This document shows, in pieces, positions 23,190 through 34,640 of a stretch of DNA of 64,000 nucleotides (within the stretch, counting starts at the first letter, position 1; every line of letters begins with the position of its first letter). Where the stretch lies: assembly GCA_039707655.1 (NCBI GenBank), contig CM077665.1, positions 294,194,205-294,258,204 of the forward strand, read 5' to 3'. This DNA is from Elymus sibiricus (Eukaryota; Streptophyta; Magnoliopsida; Poales; Poaceae). The position numbers were made by a program, and so were the translations under genes. The notes under the pieces are model-generated. The model searched no databases, had not been told where the DNA came from, and worked only from the letters and a program-made list of their open reading frames with translations.

Positions 23190-24115
23190 GGATTTTTAGC
23201 GCCTGATGATCTGTCGGGCGATGATTTCCTCATCTGGGAGCTTGCCTCGAGTTAGATAAGCCAAATATGGCACTGTCCAATCAGGGATAGCATGAAGAGC
23301 TGCCACCAATTGTGCCTCTGGGTCTAGACTAGCTAAATCTTCCTCTGATGGTAACTTGACCGAAGGTTGATGAAGTACATCCGAAAACACATTAGGGGGA
23401 ACCGGCTTACGCTGAGAACCAAGTCTTGTCAAAGCATCAGCCGCCTTGTTGAGCCAGCGATCGATATGATCAACTTGATAACCATGAAAATGACCAACAA
23501 TATCTGTAACTGCTCGCTTGTAAGCTGCCATAAGAGGGTCTCTGGAATCCCAAGTCCCAGAAACTTGCTGGGCGACTAAATCCGAGTCCCCAGACATCTG
23601 ACCTAGCTTAAATTCATCTCCTTAGCCACATGGAGGCCATGTAAGAGAGCCTCATATTCCGCTGCATTATTAGTACAAGGGAACATAAGTCGTAAAACAT
23701 AACAAAAATTGTCACCTCTTGGGGAAGATAAGACAACTCTAGCCCCCGAGCCTTCCAATTGCTGGGATCCATCAAAGTGTATCGTCCAGTATGTATTATC
23801 TGGCCTATGTGTAGGAATTTGCATTTCTGTCCAATCATTGATGAAATCCACCGGCGCCTGTGACTTAATAGTTGTGCGAGGTACATATTTTATCAGATGA
23901 GGACCAAGTTCTATTGCCCACTTAGCGATCCGTCCAGAAGCCTCCCGATTCTGTATGATATCTCCAAGAGGGGCTGAGCTGACCATAGTAATTGGATGTT
24001 CCTGAAAATAGTGTTTGATTTTCTAGCTCGCCATGAAAACACCAAAAACCAACTTTTGCTAGTGTGGATACCACTGTTTGGACAGGGTTAAAACCTCACT
24101 GACAAAATAGACGGG
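23190..24115 (-). pseudogene. Gypsy RNase H region, element B
   Basis: Connection region with PVYFVSEVL and HYFQEHPI, then an RNase H fold: TIHFDGSQQLEGSGARVVL with the first Asp, NNAAEYEALLHGL with the Glu, and GDSDLVAQQV with the next Asp. HIDRWLNKAADALTRLGS follows. Three stops (24116 and two between 24060 and 24020), one near 23603 and a frameshift near 23590 interrupt it. It acts with RT to remove the RNA template during reverse transcription; this copy is decayed. Confidence 0.85.
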
Positions 24116-25159
24116 TCACGGTACTGGGTATTCCTTTCTTGCCTCTTTACGCTCAACAACAACTGCAACACTTACTGCTTTGGAATTGGCAGCAAGGTAC
24201 AGGAGCATAGGCTCTTTGTCGGTCGGGGCGGCTAAAATGGGCGGCTCAGCAAGCTGTTTCTTGAGTGCTTCAAAGGCCTCATTGGCCGCATCCGTCCAGA
24301 CAAAGTTGTCTGTCTTCTTCAACAATTGGTATAGAGGAATCGCCTTCTCGCCCAGGCGGCTTATGAACCGGCTTAAGGCCGCAATACGACTAGCCATGCG
24401 CAGAACTTGATTAATATTGGCCGGCTTAGCGAGCGAGGTCACGGCTTTGATTTTATCCCGGTTAGTCTCAATAACACGCTCAGAAACCAGAAATCCCAGT
24501 AATTTACCTGTAGGAACACCAAAAACACATTTGGTCGGGTTAAGCTTCATTTGGTATACTCGAAGATTATCAAATGTCTCCTTGAGGTCATCCGGAAGTG
24601 TCTCCTTTTTCTGAGATTTCACAATGATATCATCAATATAAGCATGGACATTGCGTCCAATTTATGGGTGCAAATAATTTTCAACGCACCACTGATAAGT
24701 GGCCCCAACACTTTTATGACCAAAAGGCATAGAGGCATAGCAGAAAGCTCCAAAAGGAGTAATGAAGGCCGTCTTTTCTTGATCCTCAACAACCATCTTG
24801 ATCTGATGATAACCTGAATAGGCATCCAAAAAGCACAATCGCTCACAACCGGCTGTAGAATCAATAATCTGATCAATCCTCGGAAGAGTAAACGGGTCTT
24901 TAGGACAAGCCTTGTTGAGATCCGTGTAGTCAACACACATGCGCCAAGTACCGTTATTCTTCAAAACGAGTACTGGATTTGCCAACCACTCAGGATGGAA
25001 AACTTCAATGATGAAGCAAGCAGCTAAGAGCCGTGCCACTTCTTCCCCAATAGCCTTTCGTCGCTCCTCGTTAAAACGACAAAGGTATTGCTGAACATGT
25101 TTCATCTTTGGATCCACATTAAGGTGGTGCTCAGCGAGTTCCCTCGGGACTCCAGGCAT
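24116..25159 (-). pseudogene. Gypsy reverse transcriptase, element B
   Basis: One frame covers the RT core: NGTWRMCVDYTDLNKACPKDPFPL-like segment near 24950-24880, FLDAYSGYHQI (catalytic Asp region) near 24830, and AYIDDIIV, the polymerase active site, near 24640. Thumb and connection (KCVFGVPTGKLLGFLVS, then FVWTDAANEAFEALK) follow. One stop precedes the YIDD motif near 24660. The opening residues (ELAEHHLNVDP) match the usual Gypsy RT start. It is a clear Gypsy RT with the order PR-RT-RH-IN on the minus strand. Confidence 0.9.
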
Positions 25160-25328
25160 GTCAGAAGGTTACCATGCGAAGATGTCTCGATTCTCATGGA
25201 TGAACTCGATGAGCGCGCTTTCCTATTTAAAATCCAGGCCAGGCCCAATGGTGAACTATTGAGATGAGTCGCCAGGGGTGAAATAAACCTGCTTTGTATC
25301 CTTAGTTGGCTTAAACTTCAATTGAGGT

Positions 25329-26039
25329 TCAGATTCGGTGGTGGGTTTCTTGAGGGGGGGGGGTCACATCTTCCGGATCGACGTTATCTGTATAAAACTT
25401 CAACTCCTCCGCATCACAAGCAGACTCGGCATAAGCAGCATCCCCTTCTTCACACTCTTGGGCTATTTTACAGCTTCCATCCACAGTAATGGTGCTGTTT
25501 GGTCCAGACATCTTGAGTTTGAGATAAACATAGCAAGGCCGAGCCATAAAACGAGCATAAGTCGGCCTTCGGAACAGAGCGTGATAAGGGCTTTTAATCT
25601 TGACGACTTCAAAAGTCAAGGATTCACATCTGTAATTGTACTCTAAGCCAAAGTCAACATCGAGCTTTATTCGCCCAATAGGATAAGCTGACTTTCCAGG
25701 AACGATTCCGTGAAAAATTGTGGTTGAAGGCTGTAACTTATTCTCGGCCAAATTCATTCACTGGAAAGTATCATAATATAAAATGTTAATGTTGCTACCT
25801 CTATCTATGAGAACCTTCGTCAGGGTATAACCGCGAACTTGAGGTGCCACCACCAGGATGAGACCACCCGGGTTGTCAACTTGCGGAGGATGATCATCTC
25901 GGCTCCAAGTAATTGGTTGCTCAAACCAGTTTAAGTATCTTGGAACCGCCAGCTCAACTATGTTAACGACCCCCTGCTTCCGTTTGCGATCCTTCCTGCA
26001 AGTGCTGGTGGTAAACACATGATATTGCCCATTGTTCAA
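25329..26039 (-). pseudogene. Gypsy aspartic protease, element B
   Basis: The active-site region reads VLIDRGSNINILYYDTF, where Arg replaces the small residue normally found after Asp. A second half follows in the next open stretch (YPIGRIKLDVDFG...SPYHALFRRPTYARFMA), typical of Gypsy retropepsins. A stop lies near 25757. A run of ten G at about 25353-25362 sits near the end and may itself cause frameshifts. Between this and RT (25160-25328) there is a short decayed linker. Confidence 0.8.
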
Positions 26040-28073
26040 TTGTTTAGGATTACTCTGAAGTCCTGCTTGATTGTTGTGCTGCTGATTACCCTGTCCAAAA
26101 TGCTGCTGTCCACTGTTATGTTGTCATGATGCTGATATCCAGCCCCCGAGCCGCCAGATCCATGTGAGCCTGGACCTCCAAAGGCCCCAGACGAACCAGT
26201 GCCAGACCCGCCATGGTGACCCGGATTTCGACCACCATTACCTCCTTGAAAATTCTGAAAAGCTTGATTGCGGAACTCCTGCAGAAAGTGGCAATTTTCC
26301 CATGAATGAGCGACCGGCTTATCTGGGAAACTGTGCTTGGGAGAAGGGCCTTTAAGTGCCACCTCATAGTTGCATGGCTTATTCCCACTATAAGTCCTGC
26401 CAGAATTATTATTTCGCCATTGGCCCTTGAAGCCAGCATTGGTGTTGGCAATGAAGTCTGACCCGCCTTCAGGCTGCTTCCTCTTGCCATTATTGCCCTG
26501 GCCGCCTTGATTCCCGCTATGACCATGGTTTTGCTGATGACCTCTGCCACCATCATTTTTCTTGTTCTTACCACCCTTTTCCTCATCAGAACCAGGATCT
26601 TTCGTGCTTTCCGACTCATCATACCTGGTTAGAATGTCCATAAGATTCCCATATCCTAGACTTTGAGCTTGAGCCGCCCTAGCTTCTGGACGAGCGGTTT
26701 GAAGTGACAATTTTTCTCCAGAATAAAAATAGCCTGGGCGGCGGTGATGCCATCAGAGGAGTGGATAATCTCCATGACCCGGTGAGTCCAGTGATGGGCA
26801 GATTCATCCGTGCGTTGAACACAGTGTTGCAGGTCTACAATTGTCATAGGATGTTTATAGGTACCTTGAAAATGTTTGGTGAAACGCTCCTTCAGGTCTG
26901 CCCAAGAGTTGATAGAGTTAGGTGGAAGATTTTTCAACCACGTGCGAGCCGGTCCTTCTAGCATCATGGTCAAATATTTTGCACACACAGTATCGCTGAC
27001 GTCAAGCATGTCCATGGGTAACTCATAGCTTTCGACCCATGCCACCGGCTCGAGGTCAGCCGTATAATTAGGGACTTTGCAAGGCCCTTTCAAATCTTTA
27101 GGAATACGCTCGCCACGAAGAGCCGGGCTTAGACAGGGAACTCCGATCGTCCTGCTATTAACACCAACTCCCAATGCTACCGACTGGGGATCCACAGTAG
27201 GCTGTTGAGTCACCCTTGCGGCTGCCGCTTCTGCCTCCGCTTGTCATGCTGCTCTTGCCGCGTCGACAACCGCCTGATCATTTGAAAACACAAGCCGGCT
27301 TGGGGAAATCTGTGGTTGTTGCCTGTGACCGCTGCTGGAAACCGCCGAGGACTCCACCTGGCGGCTCTTACTGCGAATGGCGTAAGGCGTGGAATGCATC
27401 CGATGATGGCTATAAGAGTATTGCACTTGTTGTACTACCGCTGTTTTAAACATCTCGATGGCGTTCCTGGCCTCAATCTCAACAGGAGTGTTCCCATGGA
27501 TGGGAAGCGCTTCTAGATTGCGAGTCACCGCTAACATGTTGTCAACAGGGTTGGAGAAGTGACCTTGCGGCATCTGGAAGCGTTACGGCGATGGTTGAGC
27601 CGGAGACGGTTGAGCCGGCTCCGTTTGCCGGGCTATTTGCGAGGCGGATCCTCGCATGGTTGTCCGGTTCCTGGCATCTGCTGCAGAGTGGGGAACAATC
27701 AGGACGGCTCGAGATTCAATGGCAGTCGGCTCTGGTGTCTCCTTTGATAAACTACCTCAGAGGCGTCTCGACGAAGCCCTAACTGCCAAGCCTCGGCTTT
27801 TAAGAGCTCCGACTCATTATGGATATGAGCCTGTAATTCCGCCATCCGGGCATTTTCGACGTCAATCTCTTCCTGTACCTTGCCCATCTGCTCGTGAAGT
27901 TTCAATAACTCCGTGTTACGCTCCTCCTGATTTTCCGCAGTAACAAACGTTCCTACGAGCTTTGCCATCTCAGCCATCAGGTCCATCATGGCTTGAGACG
28001 GCGTCTGGCCTGACCCGCCCGCGTCGTTTGCTGCTCCTGCCATCGACGGATGAGCCGCCGTGGTTCTCGCCAT
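26036..28073 (-). pseudogene. Gypsy gag, element B
   Basis: Begins at ATG 28073 with an acidic coiled coil (QEERNTELLKLHEQMGKVQ). After stops and frameshifts between 27700 and 27210 it continues with the Retrotrans_gag core (WLKNLPPNSINSWADLKERF, near 26950-26880). The C-terminal part is Gly/Asn/His-rich with a possible Cys/His cluster (CNYEVALKGP...HSWENCHFLQEF) and a glycine-rich tail. It is adjacent to the PBS and 5' LTR as expected. Several stops mean no full-length product. Confidence 0.85.
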
Positions 28074-28489
28074 GTAGACAGTGACTTGACGGGGCGGCTT
28101 ACAGGTTTCCTTAAGGGTTCAACCTCCAAAGAACCTCCGAGTCTACCATCATAAAGGGGACAAATCGACTCGGTATCTCCCATGGAAGACTCGCCATCGG
28201 AGTTGACAAGGGTGTCCCTACTGCCTGCCGGCTCATTTGAGAGACTGACTCCTTGGGTGAAGCCAACGAAGACGTGACTCCGGCCAGCTTGACGCCGGCC
28301 AGGTCGAGCATGCCAAGCCGGCTCGACAATGTCGTTGCAGATGTCTGGCTCCGGTACTGACGCACCAATTTTGCCGATGAAGACATGGATCTTGCCGAAG
28401 GGGACCCAGTACCCGTACTCCCGAACCTTGGAAGAGCTCCCTCCGAGAACTCAACTGCACCGCGCGACAGCCCCACGGTGGGCGCCAAC
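28074..28489 (-). other. Leader and PBS of element B
   Basis: On the minus strand the LTR is followed at 28487-28470 by TGGCGCCCACCGTGGGGC, a plausible tRNA-complementary PBS starting TGG. The remaining ~390 bp up to the gag ATG hold no recognised gene. Confidence 0.7.
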
Positions 28490-29008
28490 TGTCATGGTTT
28501 TGTCACGGCAGGTGGCCTCATGAGATGACTTAGCTGTGGAGCCATCACGACTGGGTGGCGACACAAACGGGTTGATCGGGAACGAGAGACGAGTTTACCC
28601 AGGTTCGGCCCCTCCGATGGAGGTAAAAGCCTACGTCCTGCTTTGTGTATATTGATTATGATCTTGATTACAAGGGTGCGGAATCGCTAACCTAGCTCTC
28701 GAGAGTTTCTTTCTTACTTGATCTTTCTCCTCCGGAGTTCCCCTTTATATATAGGTAGAGACCCGGAGGTTACAACAAAGTCCGGGTCGAAGCGCAACCC
28801 GTAACCTAATCTAACTCCTAGTCATCCTTGCCTTGCTAGTAATGATACATCATCTGGCCCATGAGCCGGCCTACTTCATACAACCCATGAACCGCCTTTC
28901 GTGTGTAAAGCCACCTTTCCAAAGGCGATGTATATTTCCATAACTTGCCAATTGTAGACTCTGGGTCACACCTGTATGGCGGGTTATCCGTGGGGTATAT
29001 CCCCAACA
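28490..29008 (-). repeat. 5' LTR of element B
   Basis: On the minus strand it begins TGTTGGGGATATACCCC and ends AAAACCATGACA (519 bp). A TATA box (TATATATAAAGGGG on the minus strand) lies at 28755-28742. Its outer edge (29008/29009) touches internal sequence of element C, so B probably inserted into C. No partner LTR is found on the left, so no target duplication can be confirmed. Confidence 0.85.
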
Positions 29009-29843
29009 GGGCCGCCTGTTCATCCACGACGACCCCGATGCCGCGCCCGACGATCACAAGGCAAAGGGCAAGGAGTTCAAGCCCAAGGGTCCTGCCATGC
29101 TCGCGGCGGACCTTGAGAAGAAATGCGGCCGCGACCATGATGTGCCAGAGAAGGACCGCCGCCCGCTCTGCATCTACCACAACGTCCGCACCCACAACAC
29201 CGAAGACTGCCAGGAGCTCAAGGCCCTCCACGACGAACTCGTCGGCCGGCGCCCGGACAGCAACGACCGTGGCACCGGCCGCGGAGGCGGCTGCAGGTGG
29301 GACAATCGCAATGGCAACCCCTTCTAGGGCTGGCGTGAGGAGCCTCGGGAGGACGGCTGGCACGATCAGCCTCGCGAGGGCGTCTAGCGTGAACAACCTC
29401 GCGAGGCGTGCCCTCAGGACAACGCTGCTCTTCCGCCATTGCCGCCGCCGCCCAGGAGGAACGATAACAACCAATTGACGAGGGGGCTGGGGGCTATCAG
29501 GAGCCTCGTGCGATAGCCTTTATCCTTGGCAGAGCCCATGCCCCTGCATCGAACCACCTGTCCAAGCAGTTCTCTAGTGAGGTGAACGCCGCCCTCCCGA
29601 GGTCGGAGGCAGTGCGGCCCCTCAAGTGCTCGCAGTCCGACATCACCTTCGATGCCAAGGATCACCCCCGATCAGCAACTGCCACGGGCGCGCTCCCCAT
29701 ATTGTGCACCTCCACCATCAGCAACGTCTCAGTCACCAAGACTCTCATCGACAGGGGCGCCGGACTCAACGTCATCTCTGTCACGACATTTGAGGCTCTC
29801 CAGGTGCCCAATTTACAAGTGGCCTCTTCAGGTCATACTGTGC
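29009..29843 (+). pseudogene. Gag C-terminus and protease of element C (Tat-like Gypsy)
   Basis: The gag tail carries the same Cys/His motif as element A (CIYHNVRTHNTEDCQELKAL, near 29170-29225) and an Arg/Gly-rich stretch. The protease lies near 29580-29820 with TLIDRGAGLNVIS at the active site, so Arg stands where element A has Gly. Stops occur at 29325 and around 29386. The 5' part is missing because element B's LTR abuts at 29009. The sequence jumps from the middle of the protease to integrase near 29830-29845, so RT and RNase H are deleted. Confidence 0.8.
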
Positions 29844-30458
29844 TAACCTTGGTACGCAGATATGCTACGCTTCCGTGGCGCACCCGCGAAGTAACGGCTA
29901 GGCCGAGCATGCCAACGCTGAGGTCCTCAAGGGCCTCAACACTAGAAGCTTCAAGAAGAAGCTTGAGGCCTGAGGGAAGGGTTGGCTGGATGAGATGCAG
30001 CCCGTGCTGTGTTCCATCCGCACCACCGTGACTAAGCCCACTGGCGGAACCCCCTTCTTCCTCGTCTACGGGCTGAGGTGGTCCTTCCCTCGAAGCTTAA
30101 GCATGACTCCCCGCGGGTCTTGGCGTTTGATGAAGCGCGTCAGGATGACTCGCAGGAGACCAATCTTTTGCTCCTCATGGAGGCCCGCCGCCAGACCGCC
30201 CTTCGCGCTGTGAGGTACCAGATGGCCTTCCGGCGTTACCACAGTCGCAACATCCGCACTCGTACCCTCGAGGTCGGGGATCTCGTCCTACGGTGGATCC
30301 TTTCCAAAGAGGGCCTCCACAAGCTCTCGCCCATGTGGGAAGGCCCTTTTAGGGTCACCCAGGTCTCCAGGTCAGGCGCTACCCACCTGGAGATGGAGGA
30401 TGGAGTACCCGTGCAGAACGCCTGGAACATCCAATACATCCGCAAGTTCTACCCATGA
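29844..30458 (+). pseudogene. Integrase C-terminal half, element C
   Basis: Starts with remains of the integrase core (IRTTVTKPTGGTPFFLVYG, 30016-30072) in several frames. From 30078 a single frame gives LPSKLKHDSPRVLAFDEARQ, then GDLVLRWI and HKLSPMWEGPFRVTQ, ending in WNIQYIRKFYP, the usual Gypsy integrase C-terminus. The catalytic core Asp residues are lost with the internal deletion. The stop at 30456-30458 is the natural pol end. Confidence 0.85.
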
Positions 30459-30540
30459 CCCTCTCACGTAAGAATGAGGTGGGGCTGTACACGCCCCGGA
30501 GGCTCCCGGTGCGCCACCCCTTGGCCTCGGGAGGACACCC

Positions 30541-30780
30541 GGCCACGCCCCAGTGGTTGCCCCATGCTCCGCGCTGGCGGAATGGTTGAATCGCAACCAT
30601 GCCCATGCCCAAGTGGAAGCCCCATGCTCTGCGCTGGTGGAACGGTTGAATAACAACCATGCCCACGCCGAAGTGGAAGCCCCATGCTCCATGCTGGCGA
30701 AACGATCAAACTATGATCATGCCCATGCCCAAGTGGAAGCCCCATGCCCACACCCAAGTGGAAGCCCCATGCTCCCACGC
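30541..30780 (+). repeat. 60-bp tandem repeat, element C
   Basis: Three full 60-bp units plus a partial one, phased exactly at 30564, 30624 and 30684 on the phrase CCCCATGCTC(C/T). The unit includes CCCAAGTGGAAGCCCCATGC. Related units, in the opposite orientation, occur in element D near 52640-52730. The unit length is a multiple of three, so both strands stay open through it. Confidence 0.85.
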
Positions 30781-31896
30781 ACGTCACCCCACCAAGGACC
30801 TTGGTGTCTAGTCTCCTCACGTGACACCCAAGTGCAAGATAGCGAGCGCGCGTCATTCAAAATGAACCTTTTGTGCGCAGGATTTTTCCTCGGGACGGAT
30901 CACTCGAGGGGTCTCACAAGGTGCGCCTGGCAAGTGACAACCTATCGGCGTTGCAAAGAGCTAAGTATGAGAAGCCCCCCTCGGGGCAGCCTCACCATTG
31001 CCAGCGTTTCCCTCACGCGGACTGCTTGTGCATCAAGGGGGGGGGGGGGTCCTTGAGCATCGCGCCTCAGGAACCCTCACTAGTTTCTGGAGCCCCTCAC
31101 CTCCTGGCTTTGTCCCAGGCATCAAGACCGGACATACCAGCAACGGCTGAGGCTCGCTCGGGGACTGGGTCCCGACGACGCAGAGCACCTAAGCAAGCAA
31201 GGGAAAAGGGGAGAACCCCGCGAGGGGACCTCAGAAGTGGATGCATGGTTCAAACTGGAAAGGCATTGGTTGCAAAGGGTAACAATTTTTCACGTACCCC
31301 TCGCGGGCTTACATTCATCCGTCGCAGGATAGAAGATGGGATAAGGAAGAGAACTTTGGGAAGATGCGCCCTCGCGCCACGTGAACCTCTCACAGGCCGC
31401 GGCCGCCTCACGACACGTTCTGAAAAGTTAAGTTAACCCCCCCCATGGCTCGATAATCTTTGGTAGTGTTACTTCTTCCCGTAACCTCGCTCCGGGCGAA
31501 AGCCTCTTCTCTCGCGTGATCCGCTTGCGCGTCAAGGGGGACCTTTTGAGCATCGTGCCTCGGGAGCTCTTACCGGACTTTGGGCCCCTCACCTCCTGGC
31601 CTTGTCTCAGGCACCGCGACCTGACATACCAGCGATGGCTGAGTCCTGCTCGGGGGATGGGTCCTAGCGACACTGAGCATTAAGGCAATCACAAAGAAGG
31701 GGACAAGCCTAACGAGAAGCTCCAAGAGCAAACTCATTTTTGACCAGAACAACATTAAACTTAAGGCGCGAGGGCCATAATTCTTCTTACACGCCCCCAC
31801 GGGGCCAGAATGGTTCATTGCAGAAAAAAGCAAAAGAGGAAGGACCGGGCCCGAGCAGCGTTGCCTCCAGGACTCCGACTCTGGCGCCACCTGCGC
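30781..31896 (+). other. Non-coding region between pol and the antisense gene, element C
   Basis: Contains a direct repeat of about 160 bp: 31015-31185 (TTGTGCATCAAG... to ...GCAGAGCA) and 31523-31676 (TTGCGCGTCAAG... to ...CTGAGCA). The first copy carries a run of 13 G (31037-31049). No gene is recognised. Confidence 0.65.
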
Positions 31897-32640
31897 CTAG
31901 TCAGAATCTTCCTTCTTGACGCGGCCATCTGGGGAGTCGTCAGAGTCGTCGTCGCTCCCGCTTCCCCCAGAGGAAGACCGGCTGCTGCCATCGTCGCCAG
32001 AGGAACTCCCGCTGCCGCTGTTGTCGCTCACCATGCAACAGTCCACGCGGTCGCCGGCCTCCCCAAAGATCTTCATGAAGAGCGTGGCGGCCCCGTCTAA
32101 CTTGAAGTGGAGGACATTCCCCTCCTTCAAGAAGCGAGCGAGGGAGAACAACTTCCACCCCCGCTTCAAGAGCATGAAGCCGGAGGGAGTGAACTCTGTC
32201 GCCACCTAGGAACACCCGTTGCAGCAGCTGTCTGGCTGCAGCCACAGGCCCAGGGGCACGCGCTCCTCCATCTCCTTCGCGAAGGAGTCCGGGAGCCGAA
32301 GCCAAGTGTTTGGCTGGCAGTCCATCCCCACGATAAACTTGCGAGCCGCGTCGGCGGAGTGGCTCCACGGCCGGGGTGGCCGGGTGGCTGTGCCATTCCT
32401 TCTACCCCGCCCGCGGCCGCCTCGCCCACCACATCCGAGTCCGCGGGCTGAGTTTCTTCCACGGCTGCCTGAGCCAGCTTTGGTCACCAGCGGAGGGTGC
32501 TCGCGGCCCCTGGGAGGTGCCCCGGGCGTGGCGGCGGACGTGCGAGGGCGGCCTCGCCCCCTCGTCGGCTTCGGCATTTTCTCTTCTTCCGCCGCTACTT
32601 TTCCCTTCTCAGCGGCGGAGAACCTCCTCACGGGCGCCAT
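31897..32640 (-). pseudogene. Antisense B3-domain protein of element C
   Basis: An ORF of 247 codons on the strand opposite to element C, between pol and the 3' LTR, with ATG at 32640. The N-terminal 95 residues are basic and Gly/Arg/Pro-rich with an AT-hook-like RGRGRPR. Then comes a B3 DNA-binding domain: FIVGMD...WLRLPDSFAKEMEE...LGLWLQP, then FMLLKRGWKLFSLARFLKEG and VLHFKLDGAATLFMKIFGEAG, matching the REM-type pattern L-P-x-x-F...G-W-x-x-F...L-x-x-G-x-x-L-x-F...V/M-K-I-F. The tail is Ser/Asp-rich and acidic. A single TAG at 32206-32208 falls where B3 domains normally have Trp, which fits a TGG to TAG transition. B3 domains bind DNA in plant transcription factors; a role in the element is inferred. 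Confidence 0.75.
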
Positions 32641-32712
32641 CGCTACTACAAAGACAAGCGGGAATGAAGAGTAAGAGCGAGGAAATGAGCCAAGGGACCC
32701 TTCCCCTTGCCA

Positions 32713-32719
32713 TTATATA
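32713..32719 (-). promoter_or_regulatory. TATA box for the antisense B3 ORF
   Basis: The minus strand reads GGTATATAATGG, 73 bp upstream of the ORF ATG at 32640. The conserved CATCATTGCTCTTCC motif lies further upstream (32792-32774). Confidence 0.5.
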
Positions 32720-32960
32720 CCATTCGGCGGATAATCGGCCTGCGCCCCCTCGCCTTCACTAGATGGATGCAAGGCAAGGAAGAGCAATGATGGACTCGCG
32801 CCGTGCGTAGGCTTTATGGCAGCCCGAGCAGTTGCTGACGTGTCGTGGGGAAGTGGGGGTGTCCTGCGCCCCGTCGAGCGCCATGCGTCGCGCCTGACCC
32901 ACAGGCGGTTGGGGCCCTCATCCTTTCACCCCTCCAACTGGCAGAATCATGCACGCCGCG

Positions 32961-32974
32961 GGCCCGGGGGCTAC
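32961..32974 (+). promoter_or_regulatory. Polypurine tract of element C
   Basis: GGCCCGGGGGCTAC lies immediately before the LTR start. The same layout is found before the LTRs of A, D and G. Confidence 0.7.
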
Positions 32975-33855
32975 TGTCGGGCCCGTGGGACTGGGGGTAC
33001 CCAGGCCCGTCTACCTGCGGCCCGGGACACGACGTGTGCCATGGGCCCAGCATGGCCCACCATTGGACTTCACGAGCAAAACCCTCGCGAGAGACCCCGC
33101 CTCGCGAGGCGCACGTCAGCGAGCATCGTCACGAGCCTTGCGAACCCTTCCTCGCAAGGTTACCTCCCGAGGCTGCCCCCGAGGCCTTCACGGTGCGGAA
33201 TTAACCAAGGGTGGCCCAGCGGGGTCGCGCGGTCCTGGATTTTCATGTGGGTGACGCGCGCCACGCCGAGCAACGCCAGGAGACGTGCCAACAGGCGCGG
33301 ATGTGGAGGCTTTCCTCTTTTGTGCTAAGGGAGCAGGGCCAGCTCAATGGTTCCCAAAGTAATCTCCAAAGGTTTCCCGTTTGGTCCAAGAAGACCAAGG
33401 ATGGGGGCTCCCCAGGACGGAGGTCATCCCCGAGCCAACCAGCGCGTCACGGCAGGAGGCTTTTGCAGGCGAAGACTACTTTTCTCAGGATAAGCTGCAG
33501 TCGTGTCCCCCTTCGAACTGGCCACTGTGGCAACCCTTCCCGCCTGGTATTTTCGGGGGAAGAGGGCCAGGGCAAGTATAAGATAGGGAAGGCTGCCGCC
33601 ATAGAGGGGGATTGACCCCGGGCTAGCCAGAACCCAACTTTGTATTCCCTCTCACCCTTAAGAAATCTAGACAAGCAGGAGTAGGGTTTTACACTACATG
33701 GTGGCCTGAACCTGGGTAAATTGCCGTGTCCACTGTTCTTCTTCCTTAGCTCCAGCACACCGGAGCATCGCCGCAAGGTTGCGAGGTGGAGTAGGGTTGG
33801 AGAACCAGCTCACCCCAGAGTTCGAACATCTTTGGGTCCCTGGAGCCCCGATTCC
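32975..33855 (+). repeat. 3' LTR of element C
   Basis: Begins TGTCGGGCCCGTGGGACTGG and runs to GAGCCCCGATTCC, lacking only the last bases (GACA) seen in the related LTR at 59930-60801. A TATA-like AAGTATAAGATAGG lies near 33575. About 881 bp. Target duplication cannot be checked because the 5' side of the element is missing. Confidence 0.85.
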
Positions 33856-34640
33856 AATAGGAGAAAATCCCCAAAAATGGCAGTGGAAACACATATTAAA
33901 GGTGATAAACACTTTTAATACAAAATCAAGCAAGAAGGACAAGGAAACAACCGTCGTCGCGCATCCAGAGCAAACAACGACATTCATACGACCGCGCTCG
34001 CTCACATGAGTGGTCGTTTGGCATGCCGGTGCCTCTGGGAGATCAACTATTTTCACCCCGTTGAAGCGGATCGTGAATCAGACAAACAGAGACTCCAGAA
34101 AGACATCGAGAAGGTAGAACCCTAGCCTCCGGTGCAAATCCGAAGGGAGGATCGAACGGGGGAAGAGGGTCTTCCTCCCACCGCGAGGGGAATGACATCA
34201 TCATCAATATCTACATCATCACCACTATCATCATCATCATCATCCGCATTCTTATCACCCGCAACATCAAGAACCATAGTGGATCCTTTGCTATACCGGT
34301 TGAATCACTCGTCCATGTATTCCATTACCATTAGCATGATGATTATTGTTCCCATGTGTGAGTAGACCCCTAGTTCTCGGGGATCTGGATGAACCTTGGT
34401 ATGTGTAGGATCTGACATGTTTATTATGGATATGAGATCCTCTGTTGAATGCTTAGTTTAATAAATTCATGAATGTTGTGAAGGGGCCCTACTCAACATT
34501 TCTGCCTTTGTTGGCCATGAAGTATATCATTGTCTTTGCTTAGGTTTAGGATGTGGAGGTAATTCGAGGTGACAGTGAAAGCCTACTTCTCATAACCTTT
34601 ACAAGTGACCGGGGATCACGGAGAACCCTTAGTGAGGCCG
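33856..34640 (+). mobile_element. Degenerate LTR-like fragment with ATC microsatellite
   Basis: Starts abruptly at the truncated LTR end. It contains an imperfect ATC/TCA microsatellite (34193-34250) and phrases such as GTATGTGTAGGATCTGACATG that resemble Triticeae Gypsy LTRs. No coding potential is visible, and the family is not assigned. Confidence 0.4.

Noticed and set aside
33694..34056. 120-residue ORF on the minus strand with Cys and hydrophobic residues
   Set aside because: Crosses the junction between the truncated LTR of C and unrelated LTR debris, so it is a chance frame.
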